From NCBI GenBank assembly GCA_015233035.1, contig JADFYM010000002.1:22784-86783 (forward strand): a stretch of DNA of 64,000 bases, read 5' to 3'. Made by a program: the position numbers and the translations under genes. The DNA is from Magnetococcales bacterium. GTDB lineage: Bacteria; Pseudomonadota; Magnetococcia; Magnetococcales; Magnetaquicoccaceae. Position 1 is the first letter of the stretch. Every line of letters starts with the position of its first letter. This document shows, one piece after another, positions 18,669-27,950 of this stretch. Below the pieces are notes generated by a model that saw only the letters and a list, made by a program, of their open reading frames with translations, did no database searches and was not told the DNA's origin.

Positions 18669-18696
18669 CTGTGGGGTCGGCAAGTCGCCCCCACAG
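18669..18696. terminator. Hairpin between convergent phasin and CoA-transferase genes
   Basis: CTGTGGGG and CCCCACAG form an 8-bp stem around a 12-base loop in the 82-base space between two convergent stops. It could act on either strand; there is an ATTTTTGG stretch just before it on the plus strand, which on the minus strand gives an A-rich rather than T-rich tail. Confidence 0.5.
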
Positions 18697-18712
18697 ATTC
18701 CCTTCCCGCTGT

Positions 18713-20596
18713 TCATCCCACCAAATCAATCTCATAGCAGGTCGTGCCATCGTCCAGCCAGTGACGAAACGGCAGTCCAGCGCGTTGGAATACCCGCTGC
18801 ATTTGAATATTGCCTGGCAGAACATCGGCGGTAAAACGGGTGATGCCGTTGCGTCGGGCGATGCCCGCCAGGGTGTGAAACATGTGGCTGCCGATGCCAT
18901 GTCGTTGCCAGTTGTCATGGATCAAAAAGGCCACCTCGGCACTGTTGGAATGGGGTTCCAAATGGTAGCCAGCCAACGCGATCAATCCATCGCGGCCCAG
19001 GCCCGGCACAAACCCGCCGATGGCGGCTGCCACCCGTTGATCTACATACACCAGATCCATGATTTGTTTAAAAGAGAGACGCTTGAGCGGGGCCATGAAA
19101 CGATAGTAGACGGTCTGCGGGGAGAGGGCATGGAACCGTTTGCGCACGATATGGTCATCGGAAGGCTGGATAAACCGAAACTCAACGCTGCGGCCATCCG
19201 CCAGGTGCAGGGTACTGCTGAACTGCATGCGGGGAAAAATTTGTCGGCCCTGGACATCGGACAACTCGGGGTGGACAAAATGGGCTGCGATGGCCTCGGA
19301 CAGGAGTTGTTCCTGAAAGTCGGGGTGGGCAATGCCGATCAAGGAGAGGGCGCGTTCCTGGATGTTTTTGCCATACAGATAGGCGGTTCCAAACTCGGTG
19401 ACGACATAATGGACATCGGACCGCATGATTTCCACCCCGGCTCCGCGGGCCAGATGGGTGACAATGCGGGAGACCCGGCCGTTGTCAGCGGTGGAGGTGA
19501 GGGCGACGATGGCCTTGCCGCCTGGTGCCCGGCAGGCCCCGCGATTAAAATCGACCCGTCCACTGGGACCGGAAAACGAGCGCATCCCGATGGAACTGGT
19601 GCATACCTGGCCGGTCAGGTCGATCTCGATGGCGGAACTGACGGCCACCATGCGGTGTTGCTTGCCGATGACCAGAGGATCGCTGACATATTCGGTAGGA
19701 TGCAGATTGACCAGTGGATTGTTGTGGAGGAGATCGTAGAGCGGGCGGTTGCCCAGGCAATAACTGGCCACGATGCGTTCGGGGTCCAGACTTTTGGCCC
19801 GTCCGGTAAAAATGCCATCGCGAATGGGTTGCAGGTAGGCACTGGTGATCATTTCCGAGTGAATGCCCAAATCCCGCTTGGTGCCCAGATGGGACAGGAC
19901 CGCCTGGGGGATTTCGCCAATGTCCACGCTGAGGGTGGAACCATTTTCGATCAGAGAAGCCACCTGTTGTGCCACCTGGTGGTCCACGGCACTCGGTGTC
20001 GGAGGATGATATTCGGTCAATGGGTTGTCGGCTGCTACCAACCAGTCCAGATCCTCAATGGTCACAAAGGAATTTCCGAGCACTCTCGGCATGTTGACAT
20101 TGACCTGGGCAATCACCAGTCGGGCTTGATGGATGGCCGCCGGAATGATATCCACCGAAACACCCAGACTGAAACGTCCCTGGCGATCGGGTGGGCTGAC
20201 CTGAATCAGGGCCACATCCAGGTGAATATGCTCGGAAGATAACAAGCGGGGAATGTCCGACAGAGATACCGGGGTGTATGTGCCCAGTCCCTGTTCGATT
20301 ATATCACGTACATTATCTGATATAAAAAAAGTGCTTACATGGATGTTGTCCGTAATGTCACGCCGGGCGTAAGGGGCATCGCCCAGGGTGAACAGGTCCA
20401 CGATTTCATTATTGGCCAGGGTTGTGGAGCGGCCCACCAGTGAAATGACCAGTGGAGTGGGCTGGGCGCAGCCGGTACCCAGGAAAATATGCTGCCCGGA
20501 TTGAATCAAGCCGATGGCTTTTTCCATGGCAATCATCTTGTCCTGATATTTATCCTGCCAGTTCGGGTCAAAAGGTGCAGCACTATCACAAAACAT
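18713..20596 (-). CDS. Acetyl-CoA hydrolase/CoA-transferase fused to a GNAT acetyltransferase domain
   Basis: 627 residues. Residues about 20-445 are a Cat1-type CoA-transferase/acetyl-CoA hydrolase: GTGCAQPTPL near the start, and the catalytic-Glu motif YVVTEFGTAYLYG, where the Glu forms the CoA thioester. Residues about 460-625 are a GNAT domain (EFRFIQPSDDHIVRKRFHAL, GYHLEPHSNSAEVAFLIHD, RHGIGSHMFHTLAGIARRNG) with the acetyl-CoA-binding R/Q-x-x-G-x-G/A loop. Fusions like this occur in several bacteria and may couple acetyl-CoA level to protein acetylation. It is divergent from acs, whose product is a classic target of reversible lysine acetylation, so the pair may be functionally linked. 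GAGGGGA precedes the ATG. Confidence 0.88.
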   Translation of the reverse strand: MFCDSAAPFDPNWQDKYQDKMIAMEKAIGLIQSGQHIFLGTGCAQPTPLVISLVGRSTTLANNEIVDLFTLGDAPYARRDITDNIHVSTFFISDNVRDIIEQGLGTYTPVSLSDIPRLLSSEHIHLDVALIQVSPPDRQGRFSLGVSVDIIPAAIHQARLVIAQVNVNMPRVLGNSFVTIEDLDWLVAADNPLTEYHPPTPSAVDHQVAQQVASLIENGSTLSVDIGEIPQAVLSHLGTKRDLGIHSEMITSAYLQPIRDGIFTGRAKSLDPERIVASYCLGNRPLYDLLHNNPLVNLHPTEYVSDPLVIGKQHRMVAVSSAIEIDLTGQVCTSSIGMRSFSGPSGRVDFNRGACRAPGGKAIVALTSTADNGRVSRIVTHLARGAGVEIMRSDVHYVVTEFGTAYLYGKNIQERALSLIGIAHPDFQEQLLSEAIAAHFVHPELSDVQGRQIFPRMQFSSTLHLADGRSVEFRFIQPSDDHIVRKRFHALSPQTVYYRFMAPLKRLSFKQIMDLVYVDQRVAAAIGGFVPGLGRDGLIALAGYHLEPHSNSAEVAFLIHDNWQRHGIGSHMFHTLAGIARRNGITRFTADVLPGNIQMQRVFQRAGLPFRHWLDDGTTCYEIDLVG

Positions 20597-21008
20597 GCGT
20601 CAGTATCCCCTCGGTCAAAAAAATATACAGTTGCCCTGCTGGTGTGTGGCAGTCCTGGTCATCGTTGCGGCCGCCAGAACTTGGTTCGTGCCATGCTGTT
20701 CGACTCAGGGTGCGTGGTGTTTGCATCCTGGGCCAAACAGGAGGATCCGGGCATGATAGCATGAATAATGGGGAAATCACCCAAAAAACGCAGGCGCGCA
20801 ACAGTCTGCAAACACCCTCCATTTTGTTGCTTTTTTATCTTTGTTTGGGGAAAGAAAGGGCCGGGCTGGTTACGTTGGTCGATTTTTCATTGCATATTGG
20901 TGGGCCCATGTTATCCTTTGTCAAATGGGCTTGTTTTCCCGCAGGTAATATTGATTCTGATGCGTGTCTTTAATGGCAACCAACATCAAGTAAAAAGGAG
21001 CAATTTTT
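20597..21008. promoter_or_regulatory. Divergent regulatory region between the CoA-transferase and acs
   Basis: 412 bases between two divergent acetate-metabolism genes. A weak sigma70-like pair TTGCAT (20890-20895) and TATCCT (20912-20917), 16 bases apart, points toward acs, with AAAAGGAGC as its ribosome site. No persuasive small gene is present. Shared control of both genes is inferred only from arrangement. Confidence 0.4.
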
Positions 21009-22949
<1,941 letters not shown>

Positions 22950-22989
22950 TGCCAGACAGCAAACGTCTGCTCAATCGTATGTGAAACCT

Positions 22990-23013
22990 GGGGGGGCAAT
23001 GCACCGCCCCCCC
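22990..23013. terminator. Rho-independent terminator after acs
   Basis: GGGGGGGC and GCCCCCCC form an 8-bp GC stem with an 8-base loop, followed within ten bases by GTTTGTTTATTCTTT. It lies between the acs stop and the convergent adenosyltransferase gene and could serve both. Confidence 0.8.
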
Positions 23014-23080
23014 AGCCCTCCGTTTGTTTATTCTTTGGCAACTCAACAGGGTCAGAACCACCCGGCTGATTCATTCATCT

Positions 23081-23632
23081 TCAAAACTCGATCCCTTTGG
23101 CCGCACGCACCCCTTGCTGAAAGGCGTGTTTGATGGAGACCATTTCAGTCACGGTGTCTGCCACCGCGATAATCTCTGCCGGGGCGTTGCGTCCGGTGAG
23201 AATCACGTGCAACGCCGGTGGTTTTTCCTGTTGCAGGCACGCCACCACCGCATCAATGGCCAACCATCCCCAGGCCAGCACGGTATTGATTTCGTCCAGG
23301 ACGATCAAATCGTAGGTGGCGGCGATTATTTTTTCCCGGCACAAGGTCCAGATGCCTTGACTGGTGGCGCGATCCCGTTCCAGATTGGGGCTGTTCCAGG
23401 TAAAGCCGTCGCCCAGGGTCAACCATTCGATGCCCAGCCGTCGAGCGGCCTGCTCTTCACCGGTTTGGCGGGTCGCCTTTTTGAGAAACTGGATAACGCA
23501 AACGCGCTGTCCCCAACCGGCCGCGCGCAGGGCCACGCCGAAGGCACTGGTGGATTTGCCTTTGCCATCGCCCGTCAGGACCAGCAGGCGGCCAACCCGA
23601 TTTTTTGCTGCCACACGCCCCTCCTCTATCAA
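23081..23632 (-). CDS. cobO: Cob(I)yrinic acid a,c-diamide adenosyltransferase
   Basis: 183 residues of the CobA/CobO/BtuR family, which attaches the 5'-deoxyadenosyl group to cobalt in corrinoids. The P-loop TGDGKGKSTSAFG, the VCVIQFLKK strand, a WLTLGDGFTW turn and YDLIVLDEINTVLAWGWL are diagnostic. Length is slightly short of E. coli BtuR (196). It stands alone, convergent to acs; the only other corrinoid gene in view is the CbiX-type chelatase at the right edge. I looked for a cobalamin riboswitch upstream and saw none. Confidence 0.93.
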   Translation of the reverse strand: MIEEGRVAAKNRVGRLLVLTGDGKGKSTSAFGVALRAAGWGQRVCVIQFLKKATRQTGEEQAARRLGIEWLTLGDGFTWNSPNLERDRATSQGIWTLCREKIIAATYDLIVLDEINTVLAWGWLAIDAVVACLQQEKPPALHVILTGRNAPAEIIAVADTVTEMVSIKHAFQQGVRAAKGIEF

Positions 23633-23713
23633 TCAGGGTGACAAAGCGAATCAGACAGGTTGGATCCCTTTTCTGGGAAGGCGGAGAACCGCCTCCCCAG
23701 ACCCTCCATCTTT

Positions 23714-23860
23714 TTCTAAACCGCACCTGTTTCGGAATGCGTAGTTTCCGTCATCCCCGCGTAGGCGGGGATCCAGATCTCGCAGGTACCACCTGGATTC
23801 CCGCCTGCGCGGGAATGACGTTTGAAAAACTACGCATCCCATGCTGGTTGCGGTTTAGAA
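23714..23860. repeat. Foldback element A (inverted repeat with REP-like arms)
   Basis: Outer arms TTCTAAACCGCA and TGCGGTTTAGAA match perfectly over 12 bases; further in, ATGCGTAGTTT pairs with AAACTACGCAT; innermost are REP-like arms (GTCATCCCCGCGTAGGCGGG and CCCGCCTGCGCGGGAATGAC). The whole 147 bases can fold into one long imperfect hairpin. Similar design at 55.74 and 60.57 kb. Confidence 0.8.
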
Positions 23861-23950
23861 TCATTATCAAGGGGGTCCGGGGGGGATTATCCCCCCCGGT
23901 GGGGTCCAGGGGCAAAGCCCCTGGTGGGGCTGGGGGCAAAGCCCCCAAAA
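23861..23950. repeat. GC-rich palindromic repeat, copy 3
   Basis: Starts TCATTATCAAGGGGGTCC exactly as the copy at 486 and continues through three GGGG/CCCC hairpin units. It abuts foldback element A with no gap. Confidence 0.85.
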
Positions 23951-24853
23951 GACATCCACCTGTCCAATCTGCCCGGTTGACCCAACCAGTGCCGAAACGA
24001 GCAAGATGCCAGCACACCTTCCCCCTGTCAACCAGGAGCGATGGACTGTGGTTGCCGGGCCACTATCCAGAAGCCACCCTCCCCGCTTCTGCCCCCTGCT
24101 TGCGCATTCGTCAAACCGTTGGCACTGGTCTGCCCGTGTTGGCCATGTGTTGGTGGCACTGCTGACTTGGGCGAGACACCGCCAATCACGCGGATATCAT
24201 GGCAGGAACATTGCCCATCCATACCCACAGGAACGGCTGCCCGGTCTGGGTTGTCATGCCATGCGTGACTCGTCCCCCCTTGAAACCGGCCTTCGCCACG
24301 GATATTTTTCCCCGCAACCCATCGCCTGCGCCCGCCGGTTTACCCGTCATCCCCAACCGCAACATCCTTCTGCCATAATTCCAGCAAACCAAAGAGTAAA
24401 CTTGACAGGAGGCCCTGGATCAGGGATGATCACCCCCTGAGGGAAAGAGGGCGGAACCAACCGAACTTGTTAAAGAAACCTACCCCTGTGTCACACAGTC
24501 GGCGTAGCGGATGAGAAACCGGTCGTTGGCAACCCGTCACGCGCCGTGACACCGTTCTGGCATGTTGCTTGACGGCATGGATTGCCAACTGTCAGTAACG
24601 TGGCAATCCCTTGTTGTGCTGGACGGGTTGTCAATAATTATCCTTTGACTTTCAATCTGTTAGGAAACCAGGGCTGACTTGGCAACATAATTGCTATCGG
24701 CAGATATAACGAAAAACACATCCTCTGGGCTCTGTTGGGTTTGTATTCAGGTGTGCATCTGAATGTCAACGGCGTCGTCGGAAAGGCCGGTTTTTCGCCG
24801 ATCGATTGCACAATTGTGTCAACCCGAAAACCATAACAGTGGGAAAACGAGCC

Positions 24854-25963
24854 ATGCTGCCATTATGTCGCCGGACCGGAATTGTAAGAGTTTTTTTGGT
24901 TTTCCTGCTGTTGACCGGGGTGTTGAGTCCTTTTTCCGCCGATGCGACCACCAAACACCGTCGATCCACCCATAAGCATCAAAGATCTTCCCACTCGTCG
25001 AACACATTTCGTCCTGGTAAATTCGGGTCCAAGCACCAAAAAGCAGGCCGGACTCGTTCCGGTGGATTGAAAATGGCCAGGCATTATCGGCCTGCGGTGG
25101 ATGCCTCGGCCAATTATGCCGATCTGGTGATCGACACCAGGACAGGCCGCGTCCTGCATGCCACCAGCCCGGACGAACTGCGTCATCCGGCCTCTCTGAC
25201 CAAGATGATGACCCTCTACTTGGCATTCCAGGCCCTGAAGAGCGGCCAACTGCGTCTGGACCAATATTTGCCGGTCTCGCAGAATGCCGCTGGCCAGGAA
25301 CCTTCCAAATTGGGGTTGCGGGCGGGCCAACAGATTCGGGTCGAAGATGCGCTGCTGGGACTCGTGACCAAATCGGCCAATGATGCGACGGTCGTGGTGG
25401 CTGAGGCCCTGGGTGGCACCGAGGAGCAGTTTGCCCGCATGATGACCAACAAGGCACGGGCGTTGGGGATGAGCCACACGGTCTTCCGCAATCCGTCCGG
25501 TCTGCCCAATCCCGAGCAGGTGACCACGGCGCGGGATATGGCCATTCTGGGTTATGCCCTTGTCTATCATCACCCGCAATATTATCCCTATTTCAGTCGC
25601 GATGGCTTTACCTATGCCGGGGTGCATCACCACAACCACAACCATTTGATGAGCCGTTACCGGGGGATGGATGGCATCAAAACCGGCTATATCCGTGCTT
25701 CCGGGTTTAATCTGGTGGCCTCCACGGTACGCGGTCCGACGCGGTTGATTGGCGTGGTCTTTGGCGGTCACTCTGCCGTGGCCCGGGACAACAAAATGGC
25801 TGCCTTGCTGGATCAAGCCTTTGCCCAACTGCACAACGGCCAGGCGTTACAACGGATGGCCTCTGCCGATGATGGTGCGACGGATTATGTGGCTGTGCCG
25901 GAGAAGGAACCGACCGTTCTGCCCGTGCAACATATCGCAGTGGCCTCACGCGGTGGCTTATAA
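24854..25963 (+). CDS. D-alanyl-D-alanine carboxypeptidase (penicillin-binding protein, peptidase S11)
   Basis: 369 residues. A signal peptide (RTGIVRVFLVFLLLTGVL, ending SADA-TT) is followed by a basic His/Ser/Lys/Arg-rich linker of about 45 residues, then the catalytic domain with all three penicilloyl-serine motifs: S-x-x-K in SLTK (Ser114), S-x-N in KSAND (Ser174) and K-T-G in IKTGY (Lys276). It trims terminal D-Ala from peptidoglycan peptides in the periplasm. The DacA C-terminal beta domain is lacking, so it is the short form. I chose the ATG before LPLCRRTG because the signal peptide starts there; an upstream start adds 16 unlikely residues. Gene stands alone between repeat-rich regions. 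Confidence 0.9.
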   Translation: MLPLCRRTGIVRVFLVFLLLTGVLSPFSADATTKHRRSTHKHQRSSHSSNTFRPGKFGSKHQKAGRTRSGGLKMARHYRPAVDASANYADLVIDTRTGRVLHATSPDELRHPASLTKMMTLYLAFQALKSGQLRLDQYLPVSQNAAGQEPSKLGLRAGQQIRVEDALLGLVTKSANDATVVVAEALGGTEEQFARMMTNKARALGMSHTVFRNPSGLPNPEQVTTARDMAILGYALVYHHPQYYPYFSRDGFTYAGVHHHNHNHLMSRYRGMDGIKTGYIRASGFNLVASTVRGPTRLIGVVFGGHSAVARDNKMAALLDQAFAQLHNGQALQRMASADDGATDYVAVPEKEPTVLPVQHIAVASRGGL

Positions 25964-26044
25964 AAAACCTTTCGGCTATGTTTGGGGTGGCGGCACGCTG
26001 CCTCCCCAGCCCCCTCCCTCCTTTCTTGGGGTTGTCCTGTTCAT

Positions 26045-26083
26045 TATTGCGGGTCCAGGGGGATCATCCCCCTGGTGGGGTCC
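26045..26083. repeat. GC-rich palindromic repeat, copy 4 (short)
   Basis: GGGTCCAGGGGGATCATCCC with the matching right arm; a single hairpin unit, ending at the left arm of the inverted repeat that starts at 26082. Confidence 0.75.
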
Positions 26084-26319
26084 CTACCCTATGCACACAT
26101 CTTTATGCTGACAAAAAATCCGAAGCATATTGTGTGGTTATAGGGGTCCAGGGGGATTATCCCCCTGGTGGGGTCCAGGGGCAAAGCCCCTGGTGGGGTC
26201 CGGGGCAAAGCCCCGTGAGGAACACAATATCAATACGTTGGGGGCTTCAGCCCCCAAACCCCCACCGGGGAGCGTGCCAGTCCCCGGCCCCCTGCAAAAG
26301 TTGTGTGCATAGGGTAGGG
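26082..26319. repeat. 238-base element bounded by a 22-base inverted repeat
   Basis: CCCTACCCTATGCACAC (26082-26098) is exactly complementary to 26303-26319; with one mismatch the match extends to 22 bases (26082-26103 and 26298-26319). Inside lie a full palindromic repeat (26141-26217) and a GGGGGCTTCAGCCCCC hairpin (about 26240-26256). The element has no coding capacity and resembles a MITE or a small inverted segment. Confidence 0.7.
26141..26217. repeat. GC-rich palindromic repeat, copy 5
   Basis: Three consecutive hairpin units (GGGGTCCAGGGGGATTATCC onward), same order of units as copies 1 and 3. Confidence 0.8.
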
Positions 26320-26405
26320 TGGGGTCCAGGGGCAAAGACCCCACAATCGGCCTGAATCAAACCCCCAGCAACCGCCGCATTCCTTCCCCGTACAGAGGTC
26401 CTTTC

Positions 26406-27950
26406 ATGTCCATCTCGGTATTGTTTTTGGAGGATGACCAAGACATACTGGATCTATTGCTACCAGAATATCGGTCTCTCGACTACACGGTTTATCAAGC
26501 CCTCTCTGGTCATGAAGCCCTGGCGATTCTCCAGGCACACCCCATCGACATTCTCGTGACCGTTCTGCACACACCGGACATGGATGGACTGACCTGGATC
26601 CAACAGGCCATCGACCAGAAAAACGATTTGCAAATCATTCTGATGTGTACCCTGGAGGATCGCTTGTTGGCCGTGCAGGCGATGGCCCATCACGCTGTCA
26701 TCGCCGTGCAAAAACCGGTGCATCGGGATGAACTCCGCATCCACATGGAACGGTGCCGTGAGATCAAGAAAACCCAGAAAACGCTGCGCCAGAAAGAGGC
26801 GTTGCTGACCATTGAGGCAATGGACCTCAAGCAGGCGGAAAAAATAGCTGAGCGGGCATTGACCATCCGCATCGCCATCAGTGCGCTGCTGGAAACCAGC
26901 CTGGAACCGCTCTCGCTCGAAAAACATGTCGCAGTAATCCTGGAGATCATTCTGGCGGTGCCCTGGCTCTCCGGTTTGCGCATGGGGGCACTGTTCCTGA
27001 TGGATGAAATAACGGGCACCCTCCAGATGGTCGGTCAGAAAAATTTACCCGAACCGCTGCTGACGCTGTGTGCCGAGGTACCACTGGGAAAATGTCTGTG
27101 TGGCCAGGCGGGACAGTCTCATGAACTGATTTTTACCGATCAGGTGGATGCACGGCATGAAATTGGTTTCGCTGCCATGACACCACATGGCCATTATTGT
27201 GTACCGATTGTCAACAAGGAACGTCTGCTCGGTGTATTGTGTCTGCACATGCCCGCTGGCCATCAGCACAAGCAAGACGAAGACGCCTTGCTGAGCACGA
27301 TCAGCAACACCCTGGCACTCATTCTCGAACACCGGCGCACCGAGTCTGATCTCCGCAAGGCGGAAGAACGCCTGCGCTTCATGGCCTACCATGATCCGCT
27401 GACCGGCTTGCGCAATCGCCAATTTTTTGATACCGCGTTCGGCAAGATATTCACCATTCTGCAGAATGTCGGTCGCCGGCAACACGAACGCCCGTTCCAG
27501 GGAGCCTTTTTGGCCATGCTGGACATCGACCATTTCAAGAAGGTCAACGACACCTACGGCCATCTGATGGGCGATGAGGTGTTGGTCCTGTTTGCCCGCA
27601 TCATGACCGAGTGTTTCCGGGACAAGGATGCGACCTTTCGCTTTGGCGGTGAGGAGTTTGTGGTCCTGTTGAACGACATCTCCCCGGAAACGGCGGAGGT
27701 GGTCTTGAACCGTTTTCGCAAGGCCGTCGAGTCCTATGCGTTTCCCCAGGTCGGGCGGGTCACGGTCAGCATCGGTGCCGTGCAGATTGAGGCCGGGGAA
27801 CTGGCGGGCACCCTCATCGAGAAGGCCGACCTGGCCCTGTACCACTCCAAGAGCAATGGCCGCAACCAGGTCAACTTATACCATATGCTGGTGGCAGCCG
27901 GTCATCTGGAGGCGGTCAGCCATGGAACGGAAGAGATTGATCTATGGTGA
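26406..27950 (+). CDS. Diguanylate cyclase with degenerate receiver, GAF and GGDEF domains
   Basis: 514 residues. Residues 1-120 have a CheY-like receiver fold (LFLEDDQDI, then the PDMDG turn and a conserved Lys in AVQKPV), but the phosphoacceptor Asp is replaced: Val53 stands four residues before that Pro. A helical linker leads to a GAF-type sensor (about 155-310; LCGQAGQSHELIFTDQVDAR, GVLCLHMPA), and residues about 335-500 are a GGDEF domain with an intact GGEEF signature and an RDKD inhibitory site five residues before it. So it probably makes cyclic di-GMP under product inhibition, but is not switched by phosphorylation at the usual site. GAGG precedes the ATG. It converges on and overlaps the TPR/SUMF1 gene by nine bases. 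Confidence 0.88.
   Translation: MSISVLFLEDDQDILDLLLPEYRSLDYTVYQALSGHEALAILQAHPIDILVTVLHTPDMDGLTWIQQAIDQKNDLQIILMCTLEDRLLAVQAMAHHAVIAVQKPVHRDELRIHMERCREIKKTQKTLRQKEALLTIEAMDLKQAEKIAERALTIRIAISALLETSLEPLSLEKHVAVILEIILAVPWLSGLRMGALFLMDEITGTLQMVGQKNLPEPLLTLCAEVPLGKCLCGQAGQSHELIFTDQVDARHEIGFAAMTPHGHYCVPIVNKERLLGVLCLHMPAGHQHKQDEDALLSTISNTLALILEHRRTESDLRKAEERLRFMAYHDPLTGLRNRQFFDTAFGKIFTILQNVGRRQHERPFQGAFLAMLDIDHFKKVNDTYGHLMGDEVLVLFARIMTECFRDKDATFRFGGEEFVVLLNDISPETAEVVLNRFRKAVESYAFPQVGRVTVSIGAVQIEAGELAGTLIEKADLALYHSKSNGRNQVNLYHMLVAAGHLEAVSHGTEEIDLW

Larger units (their letters stand above)
23633..24853. other. 1.2-kb non-coding stretch with repeats
   Basis: Holds a foldback element (23714-23860) and a GC-rich palindromic repeat (23861-23950). 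The remaining 900 bases have scattered short open frames on both strands without family-like sequence, ribosome sites or codon bias, and appear non-coding. From about 24600 on it is AT-rich and probably carries the promoter of the carboxypeptidase gene. Confidence 0.55.
25964..26405. other. Repeat-filled spacer before the GGDEF gene
   Basis: 442 bases without a gene, almost filled by copies of the GC-rich palindromic repeat and bounded in part by a long inverted repeat. Short open frames here are Pro/Gly-rich translations of the repeats. Confidence 0.7.

Noticed and set aside
23633..23760. Cobalamin riboswitch upstream of cobO
   Set aside because: No B12-box-like conserved segment or matching fold could be seen.
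24006..24440. Several short frames on both strands in the spacer after element A
   Set aside because: No start signals, no domain-like sequence, Pro/Arg/His-rich translation; treated as non-coding.
26045..26345. CRISPR-like array
   Set aside because: Repeats are unequal, palindromic and lack unique spacers of regular length; no cas genes nearby.
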